The notes under the pieces were generated by a model that was given only the letters and a program-made list of their open reading frames with translations, was not told the DNA's origin and searched no databases. This document shows, piece after piece, positions 1-7,058 of a stretch of 21,199 nt of DNA. The stretch lies in assembly GCA_016840385.1 (NCBI GenBank), contig JAEOSL010000060.1, positions 1 through 21,199 on the forward strand. The letters are read 5' to 3'. How positions within the stretch are numbered: the first letter of the stretch is position 1; every line of letters starts with the position of its first letter. The position numbers and the translations under genes were made by a program. The DNA comes from Candidatus Thorarchaeota archaeon (GTDB lineage Archaea; Asgardarchaeota; Thorarchaeia; Thorarchaeales; Thorarchaeaceae).

Positions 1-2
1 AA

Positions 3-179
3 TCCGGCCGTCCCGACCATCTTTTTCAGAACCTACATGAGTCTTTGTTTCTCTCAGAAGTAACTAGTCCTATTACACGACTTGAATCTGGTATGTCCGT
101 TTTGAAATCAGAACCAGTTCAAAAAAAACTACTATGGCAAGAATATAACCACACAATCCCCTCTCCAACCCATTTCTGA
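3..179 (+). CDS. C-terminal end of an unidentified protein (5' truncated)
   Basis: The frame starting at base 3 is open from the window edge to TGA at 177-179 and gives 58 residues, beginning SGRPDHLF and ending NHTIPSPTHF. The start lies outside the window. The composition (mixed charged and hydrophobic, no low complexity) looks like real protein, while the other two plus frames are stopped early. It converges on the small minus-strand gene that ends at 195, leaving 15 nt between them. I do not recognise the family; no catalytic motif is visible in this tail. Confidence 0.5.
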   Translation, partial: SGRPDHLFQNLHESLFLSEVTSPITRLESGMSVLKSEPVQKKLLWQEYNHTIPSPTHF

Positions 180-194
180 AGATACTTGGCTTAC

Positions 195-347
195 CTACTT
201 GCCAACAATTTCGTTCACCAGAGAAGCATGCTCACGCATACCTCTGTGGAAGACATCACAATTGCATTTGTCGCATCCACCATCAAATTCAACATGGTTC
301 TTACGATTATGACCACATGTACAGTGGTCTAATGATCTTGTACTCAT
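195..347 (-). CDS. Small cysteine-rich, probable zinc-binding protein (50 aa)
   Basis: A 50-residue reading frame starts at ATG 345-347 and ends with TAG at 195-197. Its start is preceded by AGAGGTG about five bases upstream, a good Shine-Dalgarno match. The sequence holds five cysteines arranged as CTCGH near residues 9-13 and CDKCNC at residues 25-30, plus several histidines. This spacing suggests one bound zinc ion. No membrane segment or signal peptide is present. It is downstream of the 45-aa basic gene on the same strand (69 nt apart), which may be co-transcribed. I know no named family for it; a small zinc-ribbon or nucleic-acid-binding role is only a guess. The strong ribosome site and clustered Cys argue that it is real. 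Confidence 0.6.
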   Translation of the reverse strand: MSTRSLDHCTCGHNRKNHVEFDGGCDKCNCDVFHRGMREHASLVNEIVGK

Positions 348-405
348 TTTTTCACCTCTGTGTATTTACTATTGAAAGAGGGATCCCTTTTTGCAAAATA
401 AGTCC

Positions 406-425
406 GAAGCCTTCTCTTAGGCTTC
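406..425 (-). terminator. Hairpin overlapping the stop of the 45-aa gene
   Basis: GAAGCCT and AGGCTTC form a perfect 7-bp stem with a 6-nt loop. Read on the minus strand the hairpin contains the stop codon of the 45-aa gene and is followed within a few bases by TTATTTTGC. It could terminate or stabilise that transcript. Archaeal termination depends mostly on U-runs, so this is tentative. Confidence 0.35.
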
Positions 426-554
426 CTTCTTTGCTGCTTTCTCTAGCATCTTTTGTTGTTCCATTCTCAACATTTTATGTGGTCCATGTCCGCTAATCAC
501 ACGGTTTTGTTTGTATCTCTTTTTTGAATCTATTTTCATTTTTTCTATTTTCAT
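417..554 (-). CDS. Small basic protein of unknown function (45 aa)
   Basis: The frame runs from ATG 552-554 to TAA 417-419; a second in-frame ATG lies at 537-539. The product is strongly basic, starts MKIEKMKIDSKKRYKQNR and ends in a Lys/Ala/Glu helix-like tail (MLEKAAKKEA) after a GHGPHKM segment. Charge and size would suit an RNA- or DNA-binding peptide. Only a weak GGAAG sits close in front of the first ATG, so the start is uncertain. It lies 69 nt upstream of the 50-aa cysteine-rich gene on the same strand. No family is recognised and a chance frame cannot be excluded. Confidence 0.4.
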   Translation of the reverse strand: MKIEKMKIDSKKRYKQNRVISGHGPHKMLRMEQQKMLEKAAKKEA

Positions 555-928
555 TTCTTCCACTTTCTATTTCCTGCCTTGGTGAGTATAGTCCATCGTA
601 CAGACTATATCTACGACTACTGAGAAAAACAGACACCTCAAATATCAGAGAATACGCCCTGGTTCTATTACAGCTATTTGCTGACCTGTATCTTCCTGTC
701 TCACTATGTGCATTAGACTACTCTCGCGGGTGCTTATAAACTAGGGTTTTTATCCCAAAAAGATGGGATTAATCATCATTAGTGACATCCATCTTCTTTT
801 GAGATTGTTCAATGCAAAGCACGATAATGTCTGAATCACCATCTTATCCTGAAAATATTAATTGGAACACGTGTTCTAAGTTCTGAATCTGAAAATTCTG
901 AATGTTTCGACTATTTTTATCTCATGTT
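555..928. other. Gene-free stretch with possible promoter and palindrome
   Basis: No convincing coding frame is seen. A TATA-like TTTATAAG reads on the minus strand at 733-740 and could start a leader for the two small minus-strand genes. ATCCCA/TGGGAT at 752-757 and 764-769 can form a 6-bp hairpin. GAACACGTGTTC at 865-876 is a perfect 12-bp palindrome 53 nt downstream of the kinase stop. None of these is demonstrably functional. The plus-strand frame 524-739 is judged spurious because its start overlaps the 45-aa gene and it has no ribosome site. Confidence 0.35.
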
Positions 929-1498
929 TCATTCATGCATTACGAACTCAGAATAAAGGGCTGATTTCTTACTGATCCAGCTTGTACGAATTGCTAGCAG
1001 TTGCATAAATCTCTCAATTTGCTTTTGATTACGAAGAATAAACACATCTTTTATTCCATCTAACCGTTTCAAGTATCTGAGAATCTGTGGTCTTCGTCTT
1101 TTCCGCCACGACCAAATGTACTCAAGAAACTCCCTATCTATCTTCTCCGGGCATCCATCAGCTACTGAAGGTCTAGTTTCCCCTCGGTGTCTGAGGCGTC
1201 TGAGAAATACTCTGAGATACGAAATTCTTCTTGGAAAGTCGATGAATATTATAGCATCTGCCCTTTTCACTCTCATAGCAAGAGTGTAAGAGGTATAATT
1301 TCCATCCATAACCCATTTTTCTTCCATAGCCAATTTCTTGACTTTCTCTTTCCATTCATCCTGTGGTGTTTCTACCCAATTGGGATTCCAAAAATACCTG
1401 TCCAAAGTGATGACTGGTATCTTGAGAACCTGTCCAATTCTTTCTGCTAGTGTTGACTTACCAGAACCGGAAGGGCCAAGGATCAGAATTCGTTTCAT
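929..1498 (-). CDS. FlaR-like P-loop kinase (adenylate-kinase-related)
   Basis: The 189-residue protein opens with a beta strand and Walker A loop GPSGSGKST at about residues 8-16, followed by the LDRYFW and VMDGNY segments typical of the 'DNA topology modulation protein'/FlaR-like group of small nucleoside-kinase-like P-loop proteins. The basic stretch RVFLRRLRHRGETRP resembles a lid region in this group. The family binds ATP; its phosphate acceptor is not established. An earlier TTG at 1502-1504 would add two residues, but ATG at 1496-1498 is preferred. It is the last gene of a minus-strand cluster, 45 nt after the nitroreductase. The family call is firm; the substrate is unknown. Confidence 0.8.
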   Translation of the reverse strand: MKRILILGPSGSGKSTLAERIGQVLKIPVITLDRYFWNPNWVETPQDEWKEKVKKLAMEEKWVMDGNYTSYTLAMRVKRADAIIFIDFPRRISYLRVFLRRLRHRGETRPSVADGCPEKIDREFLEYIWSWRKRRRPQILRYLKRLDGIKDVFILRNQKQIERFMQLLAIRTSWISKKSALYSEFVMHE

Positions 1499-1543
1499 TA
1501 TCAAAGTTTCATGGACAATCTGAATTAAGACTTCTTATAGTAG

Positions 1544-2080
1544 TTAACTCAAAAATTCTGCAACTTCGTCTACAGATAGTCTGGGTTTCGGCCCTGGATT
1601 TGCATCTGCCCATCCCAATGTGATTGCAGCAAGTAATTTCCATGGTTTCTTGAAGTAGGCTACGATAGCTTCGTAAGTATAGAAGATGTCCCCAATCCAA
1701 CAGGTACCGAGTCCAAGTGAGTGAGCTTTCAACAAAATATTCTGAATCGCTGCAGATACACTATGAACTTCAGTGGTCCATCCACGTTCGTTCGTATTCC
1801 AAACCATAATGGTCACTGGAGCTTCTTCCATCATTGCACATGAACCATATGAGGAACCAACATCAACAGTCAGTTTGTCAAGTTCACTTCTGTACATGTC
1901 CGTAAACTTGTCCTTGGATTTACCGGTAAGTACAGTGAATCTCCATTGTTGACCGTCCTTAGCACTGGGTGCGAACGTTGCTGCTTCAATAATCTCTCTA
2001 ACTAGATCCTCTTTTACCTCATCTTTTTTGTAAATTCTAATACTTCGACGCCCTTTGATAACCTCATCAATACCCATCAT
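1544..2080 (-). CDS. Nitroreductase-family FMN oxidoreductase
   Basis: The 178-aa protein matches the usual 170-200 aa length of nitroreductase-fold enzymes. The N-terminal GRRSIRIYKKD segment (residues 10-20) supplies the Arg-Arg-Ser FMN phosphate contact. APSAKDGQQWRF (about 38-49) is the family's A-P-S-x-x-N/G-x-Q-P/Q-W motif. The central AIQNILLKAHSLGLGTCWIG helix and loop, and a C-terminal LGWADANPGPKPR segment, complete the pattern. Such enzymes use NAD(P)H with FMN to reduce nitro, quinone or other acceptors; the substrate cannot be read here. It starts one base after the TGA of the upstream gene, with GGAGT inside that gene's 3' end as ribosome site, so the two are translationally linked. 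Confidence 0.88.
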   Translation of the reverse strand: MMGIDEVIKGRRSIRIYKKDEVKEDLVREIIEAATFAPSAKDGQQWRFTVLTGKSKDKFTDMYRSELDKLTVDVGSSYGSCAMMEEAPVTIMVWNTNERGWTTEVHSVSAAIQNILLKAHSLGLGTCWIGDIFYTYEAIVAYFKKPWKLLAAITLGWADANPGPKPRLSVDEVAEFLS

Positions 2081-2081
2081 G

Positions 2082-3068
2082 TCATTTTACTCCTTCAGGA
2101 AGATAAATTTTGAATGCACACTCATCATCCCCTTTGAGAGCTGATTTGACCATCTCAACTTTGAGGGTCTGATCAAGCGCAGCTTCCCATGGTTTCTTTG
2201 AGAACCCACCACTACAATAACAGAAAGTTGGTGATACTTCTATGTCACCATCAAGGATAGTTTCTCTTGCCCACGCACAGTGACAGGCATAGTATCGTTT
2301 CATCCTGTCATCAGTTTCTTCCAAGTACTTTTTCGCGAGGAACGGGATCTTAGTGTGATATATTACATTCCCTTGTCGTTCTCCAGTTAGAACATCTGGG
2401 CGACTCTTTACCCATTCGACTACTTCATCATTAATTTCTTGATTGTAGAACAAACTACCATCATCACGATGTTTTTCTAGGTTCTCAATAGCAGCTTTTC
2501 TCTTTGCTGCCAGATAATCATCAATATTCCCCGCTTCGAGATACTTCTCCCTTTCAGCCTTCCAGTAATCTTCGGGTAATCCATGAGCAACATCCGAAAG
2601 CACTTTCTGACATGTTTCGGGATCCACTACAGCTTCCATTTTGTCCATAATGGCTTTGGTGAACTTGGGTTTTTCAGAAGATGGAGTTCCTAGGGGCGGT
2701 AAGTCAATTCCCTCGAACACCTCATTTCTTTTATTATCTCCAACAGCATCACCTAATTTTTCATGGAGTACCTTTGGCACCTCTGCCCCATCAAACAACT
2801 CAAGCACTGCCAAGTAGAGGTTCATGTTGTTCATACAATAACCATAGCGTGCCAGTGCAGCTAGATTGTCGTAAGTGTTTGTCTTTTCTTCAATCAATAT
2901 CGATACGAACTTGGTTACTTCGCTCAACGAAGCTGACTCAAGACCTTTTAGTTTGTCATCACTGTCCAAAACGGATTCAAACCTCTCAATTAGTGCTATT
3001 GATTCAACAATCTTATCCTCTGGAATTTCACGTTTAACGAGATATTCACGAAAACCATCTTCATCCAT
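2082..3068 (-). CDS. Cysteine-rich protein of unknown function (328 aa)
   Basis: Two parts are visible. The N-terminal half (about 1-130) is helical and contains the YDNLAALARYGYCMNNMNLY segment; the C-terminal half begins near DPETCQKVLSDVAHGLPEDY. It ends with a conserved-looking Cys cluster, YYACHCAWARE and SPTFCYCSGGFSKKPWE, followed by ALKGDDECAFKIYLP. The six or so cysteines could hold metal or a cluster. From memory this pattern occurs in uncharacterised archaeal and bacterial proteins labelled DUF6144; that name needs a profile search. ATG 3066-3068 is preceded by GAGGT at good spacing. It heads the minus-strand cluster with the nitroreductase (1-nt gap), hinting at a shared redox role. 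Confidence 0.7.
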   Translation of the reverse strand: MDEDGFREYLVKREIPEDKIVESIALIERFESVLDSDDKLKGLESASLSEVTKFVSILIEEKTNTYDNLAALARYGYCMNNMNLYLAVLELFDGAEVPKVLHEKLGDAVGDNKRNEVFEGIDLPPLGTPSSEKPKFTKAIMDKMEAVVDPETCQKVLSDVAHGLPEDYWKAEREKYLEAGNIDDYLAAKRKAAIENLEKHRDDGSLFYNQEINDEVVEWVKSRPDVLTGERQGNVIYHTKIPFLAKKYLEETDDRMKRYYACHCAWARETILDGDIEVSPTFCYCSGGFSKKPWEAALDQTLKVEMVKSALKGDDECAFKIYLPEGVK

Positions 3069-3232
3069 TTTCTTGACCTCAGATAATTATGTTATACTCA
3101 TTTTATCTATATATGATATAGAAGATGTACGCAGAATTTGCCTATTTCTTTTCTCATCTCGAAGAACCCGAGTGATTTCTTTATAGTCTTTAATTTGAGA
3201 ATATTAGATATTCAATGGATTTACTTTACCCG

Positions 3233-3279
3233 ATTTGGCATATTTGGCGCTATCTACTTAGTATTACCCTGATATTACC
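3233..3279. promoter_or_regulatory. Two pairs of short direct repeats in a divergent promoter region
   Basis: Between the minus-strand cluster (start 3068) and the plus-strand gene at 3326 there are ATTTGGC twice (3233-3239, 3242-3248; 9-bp period) and TATTACC twice (3262-3268, 3273-3279; 11-bp period). Near-helical spacing in an intergenic region is what a regulator binding site can look like. No known operator is recognised. Confidence 0.25.
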
Positions 3280-3325
3280 TGTGTTAAAGTATCTAAAATC
3301 GAACGGAAATATGGTGTTTAGTTAA

Positions 3326-3616
3326 ATGAGCAGCGCAATAGAATCCAAAATCAAAGATGCACTTCAGACTAAAGGTATCAAATGTCAATCAGTATACAAG
3401 ATACCTGATCAAGAATCAATGCGCGTCCTACTTGCGTTTAACTCTCAGAAAAATCCACGTCTGACTACAAGCAAAATTGAACGAGTTCTTAATGAAACAG
3501 GCACAACTAAGTTCAAGGTGCCCAAAGAATTCCAACGGTTGAGTGCCTCTTTCCTTCATCTTGAGATTACACTTGGTGCCCGAACGGAAGCTGATGTAAC
3601 ACCTAGCGCTCAGTGA
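3326..3616 (+). CDS. Small conserved-looking hypothetical protein (96 aa)
   Basis: The frame begins at ATG 3326 and encodes a soluble basic protein, MSSAIESKIKDALQTKG..., without membrane segments. LLAFNSQKNPRLTTSKIERVLNETG looks like an alpha/beta unit. No SD is visible before the ATG, so the message may be leaderless or have a short leader. The SDR gene follows after 59 nt on the same strand. An AGGAG/CTCCT inverted repeat at 3625-3642 lies between the two and may weakly separate them. Function is not recognisable. Confidence 0.6.
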   Translation: MSSAIESKIKDALQTKGIKCQSVYKIPDQESMRVLLAFNSQKNPRLTTSKIERVLNETGTTKFKVPKEFQRLSASFLHLEITLGARTEADVTPSAQ

Positions 3617-3675
3617 TTTCTTCGTAGGAGTAAAATAGCTCCTTGCATCCATTCCATTGTAGGTGATTCTATACA

Positions 3676-4440
3676 ATGGATCTTTCTCTCAAAGATAAAA
3701 TTTTACTCGTAACTGCTGCTTCTAGAGGACTAGGCTTCAGTGCTGCTAAATCATTAGTCGCTGAAGAAGCGAATGTTGTAATTTGTAGTCGGGACGAATC
3801 TTCGTTGAAACATGCAGTCGATATGCTGGGAAAAAGGGCACGATATGTTGTCGCCGATGTGTCGAAGAAAGAAGATGTCAGTATGCTATTAGACGATATC
3901 AAGTCCAAAAGTGGAAAATTAGACGGACTATTCGTGAATGCAGGTGGCCCCCCACCCGGAAAATTCGCAGATTTATCAGATGAAGATTGGTTTGCAGGGT
4001 TCAAACTGACATTGATGAGTGCCATCAGACTTACAAGAGAGGCTTTACCATTACTCAGACTATCCGATGCACCTTCAGTACTATACAGCACTTCAATATC
4101 AGTAAAACAACCCATTGGAAATCTCCTCTTGTCAAATGCATTACGTCCTGCAGTTATTGGGATGATGCGAACTCTTGCAGATGAAATAGGATCAGACGGT
4201 ATACGTGTAAATGCAATTTGTCCTGGCTACATTTCTACTGAACGTGTAAAAGAGCTGTTCGAAGCTTCGGGCGATGCAGAAGCTGCAGAGAACCATATTA
4301 CAAACAATATCCCCTTGAAACGATTAGGAAACCCTGATGAATTTGGAGCGGTCAGTGCTTTTCTCCTAAGTCCTGTTGCAAGCTATATCCATGGAGCATT
4401 ACTATTAGTTGATGGTGGACTATATCGAGGAATGATGTAA
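3676..4440 (+). CDS. SDR-family oxidoreductase lacking the usual Tyr/Lys pair
   Basis: The 254-aa length and order are classical SDR. The NAD(P) loop TAASRGLG is at residues 13-20, CSRD follows beta-2 (37-40), ADVSKKED is at 60-67, NAGG at 88-91, the active-site Ser region at 138-140, CPGYISTE at 182-189 and the C-terminal LLLVDGGLYRG near 242-252. At the place of the catalytic Tyr-x-x-x-Lys the protein reads S153-N-A-L-R157, inside NLLLSNALR. This matches a known branch of SDRs annotated as 3-oxoacyl-ACP reductase-like, in which Tyr and Lys are replaced. Activity is therefore uncertain. GGTGAT nine bases before ATG is a good ribosome site. It converges with the HEAT gene, 4 nt apart. Confidence 0.87.
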   Translation: MDLSLKDKILLVTAASRGLGFSAAKSLVAEEANVVICSRDESSLKHAVDMLGKRARYVVADVSKKEDVSMLLDDIKSKSGKLDGLFVNAGGPPPGKFADLSDEDWFAGFKLTLMSAIRLTREALPLLRLSDAPSVLYSTSISVKQPIGNLLLSNALRPAVIGMMRTLADEIGSDGIRVNAICPGYISTERVKELFEASGDAEAAENHITNNIPLKRLGNPDEFGAVSAFLLSPVASYIHGALLLVDGGLYRGMM

Positions 4441-4444
4441 ATTT

Positions 4445-5404
4445 CTATAGAATGGGATCAAAATCTGTAGGCTTTATGTGCCCAAGTCTTACAAGGCCTT
4501 CTTTTGCATAGGTTCTGACCTGTTCATCTTCATCATCTAGAAGAATCTCAAGATTTCCTGCGGCTGGCGGATAGGGAGAAACACCCATGGCCCAAGCTGC
4601 TTGTCGTTTTACACCAACATCCGATGAAAGAAGCAGCTCTGCTATGGCTCGAAGGATAATCTCTGATCTTTTTTCAACTACCAGTCGTATCATTCTTTCC
4701 TGTTCTTTTGGATTACATTTTTTCATCGTATCAGCTAAACCCTGGAGTGCTCTAGCATCATCCATATCTCTCAACCCCCTGATTGCCCAATCTCTGACAT
4801 CCTCTTCCTCATCTTCAAGAGCCGCTAAGAGGCATAAAATAGACTGCGATGACCCAATTTTGCTAAGTGCCCAAGCTCCAGATTGACGAATCTCACTGTT
4901 GGGATCTCCAAGTAGTGTACAAATTGCTCCAATAGTTTCGTCATTTGGTATGTTAGTTAGAGTAAATATTGCTTCTTTTCTAAGTTCCAATTCGACCAAC
5001 TGATTCCTTGCAATCATCCGTAATAATCGACCGTACTCATCCGAATCTGTGCTGCCAAGAATATGTATGGCCCATTTCCTGGCCTCGAATAACTCATCAT
5101 TATTCTCGAGAATTTTAGCAACAGCTGGATTAAACGAGTCAAATCTTCTCCTGTAGGCCGATTGTAATCCACTAACTCGTATTGTCCCTTCGGGATCCTG
5201 AATGGCTCGAACAACCACTTCCATTGCCAGTTTATCATTCAGCAAATCCACAAATTCAAGTAATCTTTGTTTCAAAACAAGGGATTCTGGTTTTGTATCC
5301 GAGAAGGCATCTGTTGTGAAATTAATGAACTCATCTGGATGCTCAGTAACATATTCTACTATCTCTCGCTTGTCGATATCACGATTCAAGATTTTGTCAA
5401 GCAT
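4445..5404 (-). CDS. HEAT-repeat (PBS-lyase-type) protein
   Basis: The 319-aa protein is built of repeated helical pairs with the HEAT/PBS-lyase signature, e.g. DPNSEIRQSGAWALSKIG, EEEDVRDWAIRGLRDM, SDVGVKRQAAWAMGVS and DEDEQVRTYAKEGLVRLG, about 30 residues apart; earlier, more diverged repeats fill the N-terminal half. Such proteins are scaffolds for protein-protein contacts; there is no catalytic site. ATG at 5402-5404 is taken as start; an in-frame TTG at 5417-5419 and GTG at 5411-5413 are alternatives. It is the third gene of the minus-strand operon, starting within about 20 nt of the SIS gene stop, so its partner may be the isomerase or DinB protein. Confidence 0.85.
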   Translation of the reverse strand: MLDKILNRDIDKREIVEYVTEHPDEFINFTTDAFSDTKPESLVLKQRLLEFVDLLNDKLAMEVVVRAIQDPEGTIRVSGLQSAYRRRFDSFNPAVAKILENNDELFEARKWAIHILGSTDSDEYGRLLRMIARNQLVELELRKEAIFTLTNIPNDETIGAICTLLGDPNSEIRQSGAWALSKIGSSQSILCLLAALEDEEEDVRDWAIRGLRDMDDARALQGLADTMKKCNPKEQERMIRLVVEKRSEIILRAIAELLLSSDVGVKRQAAWAMGVSPYPPAAGNLEILLDDEDEQVRTYAKEGLVRLGHIKPTDFDPIL

Positions 5405-5422
5405 AGCAATCACGTACAAATT

Positions 5423-6424
5423 CTAGTATATCTTAAAGGCATCAGCGTGGGGCTGTTTGAATTTCTGCATACTTGGATTATATCTAAGTGTAGTGTAATA
5501 AGCAGCCATCTGGAGCGCAATAGCATTTGCAATTGCTTGTCCGAACGGACTAGTAAGTGGTAGTTCCTTATCAGAGTGCAGATGGTATACTTGCATATTC
5601 AATGTGTTTGTCAGAACATCCATGAATACCTTATCCGCCACCTCAATAGGAGCATCAGTAATCAATACGGCACGTTCATCATTATTGATTGACAAATTGT
5701 AGTGATGTTGGAACTCTTCTCTCAGAGCTGCGATACCTTTCACAAGGGAATATTCATTGAATTTCATCATTCCAAGTTGCGCAGCGACAAAATTTGGGCC
5801 GTCAGATATCATGTAGAGCTGTTTTTCCATGTCTGCAATCTGACTGATTTCTTTCCCAGTGTCTTCAGCCCAATCGATGACGTTCTCACCATTCTCTATA
5901 AGACTATGTGAATCATCAGATAATCTTGAATGAAGTGTTGCATCTTTTAGCGCTGCAAGTCTTAGTAAGTATGCCATTGCACAAGTTGTGGGAACTGATG
6001 GACTGATGTTGTACGAATCAACTCCTGATTTCGTCAACCATACATGATCTACAAACTCTGTAGTACTACCACTCGGATTATCTGTTAGAGTAACTGTTAC
6101 AGCACCTTCTTTCTTTGCATACTCCAAAGCATCAATTGTCGCAATACTCCGGCCTGAAGCTGTTATCCCCACCACGAGGGTATTTGTATCCAAGGGTATC
6201 CGTTTGAGTTCTGGAGGGGATAACGAGTTGGCATTCACATGGACTGACAGGAATACGTACCTTCCATATTCTGCAACAGCGTATGAATCCCCACACCCAA
6301 CAAATACAAGACGTTTATTCTTGATTTGTTCTAAATCACTACTGGGAACCGATTCAATGGTATTTGGTATTCCTTTCCCTTGTAGCTTTATCGCATTATA
6401 ACATACGTCCAAGAAATCAGTCAT
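5423..6424 (-). CDS. SIS-domain protein, putative phosphosugar isomerase
   Basis: The 333-aa length suits a two-SIS-domain protein of the GlmS-isomerase/FrlB type. The first domain has LVFVGCGDSY (residues 39-48) and GITASGRS (86-93), the phosphate-binding loops of sugar isomerase folds, followed by VTLTDNPSGS. The second half has GIAALREEFQHHY, AVLITDAP and a C-terminal QPHADAFKIY tail like the lid of glutamine:fructose-6-P-type isomerases. The family interconverts or deglycates aldose/ketose phosphates; the substrate here is not deducible and there is no glutaminase domain. GGTGAT six bases before the ATG is an excellent ribosome site. It lies 12 nt after the DinB gene, so they are one operon. 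Confidence 0.82.
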   Translation of the reverse strand: MTDFLDVCYNAIKLQGKGIPNTIESVPSSDLEQIKNKRLVFVGCGDSYAVAEYGRYVFLSVHVNANSLSPPELKRIPLDTNTLVVGITASGRSIATIDALEYAKKEGAVTVTLTDNPSGSTTEFVDHVWLTKSGVDSYNISPSVPTTCAMAYLLRLAALKDATLHSRLSDDSHSLIENGENVIDWAEDTGKEISQIADMEKQLYMISDGPNFVAAQLGMMKFNEYSLVKGIAALREEFQHHYNLSINNDERAVLITDAPIEVADKVFMDVLTNTLNMQVYHLHSDKELPLTSPFGQAIANAIALQMAAYYTTLRYNPSMQKFKQPHADAFKIY

Positions 6425-6436
6425 TTCTAATCACCT

Positions 6437-6901
6437 TCACATCATGTCAACATCAGGAGTCACGTGGCCCAATTGTCGCATTAACCCGATAATCAACCCT
6501 CGGTGATGAGTTTCGTGTGTCGCCATGTGTATTATTGCTTTGGCTACAGTGAAACTAACTGTCTGATTGTCCCATGTAACATTTTTCACATGCTGAAAGC
6601 TTTTTTCAGACTGATATTCCACGAATTTTCGTGTATCTCTCTCAATCTCTTGCCATGCTTTTCTTATTGAATCAACATCTACAAAGTCATCATCATTCAT
6701 CGGCGGCATTTCTTGATCACTTACTACACTAATCCAAAACAATTCTGTTTTCATCAAATGAATCAAAATACCACGAATAGAACCAAAACCTACTTTCATA
6801 TCTCGAGCGAAGTCCTCGTTACTTAGCTGTGCAATGGCGTTCAAGAGTGGTTCTCTGCATGCAAAATTATGTTCAAGAAGTATGTTAATACATTGAATCA
6901 T
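6437..6901 (-). CDS. DinB-family four-helix-bundle protein
   Basis: The 154-aa length fits DinB/YfiT-like proteins. The expected metal ligands are visible: H48 in GILIHLMKTELFW and H129/H133 in MATHETHHRG, the HxxxH of the last helix. The family binds a divalent metal; members include thiol-dependent transferases and DNA-damage-induced proteins of unknown action. It is first in a minus-strand operon with the SIS and HEAT genes. No clear SD is found before the ATG at 6901; the nearby AT-rich leader may give a leaderless message. Confidence 0.85.
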   Translation of the reverse strand: MIQCINILLEHNFACREPLLNAIAQLSNEDFARDMKVGFGSIRGILIHLMKTELFWISVVSDQEMPPMNDDDFVDVDSIRKAWQEIERDTRKFVEYQSEKSFQHVKNVTWDNQTVSFTVAKAIIHMATHETHHRGLIIGLMRQLGHVTPDVDMM

Positions 6902-7013
6902 AATTATTGATTATCGCACTTACTTATGTCAATGGTGATTGGGTTTCAGTCCCATAAATCTTCTACAATAAATAGGTGAAATAGTGATGATATTTTTTGC
7001 GCAGGTTAATACA

Positions 7014-7043
7014 ATTATAAACTCCAGAATCTTCAGTTAACTG
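7014..7043 (+). promoter_or_regulatory. Probable TATA box and palindrome before the tandem paralogs
   Basis: ATTATAAAC at 7014-7022 fits an archaeal TATA element, about 40 nt ahead of ATG 7059. CAGTTAACTG at 7034-7043 is a perfect 10-bp palindrome near the expected transcription start, where a repressor could sit. No experimental analog is recognised. Confidence 0.4.
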
Positions 7044-7058
7044 GCAGCGTGGTTTAGA

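Noticed and set aside
524..739. 71-aa plus-strand frame
   Set aside because: It begins inside the opposite 45-aa gene, has no ribosome site, and its Phe/Ser/Leu-rich start only reflects a T-rich stretch.
6941..6955. GGGTTTCAGTCCC as a CRISPR repeat fragment
   Set aside because: It occurs once only, with no spacers or cas genes nearby.
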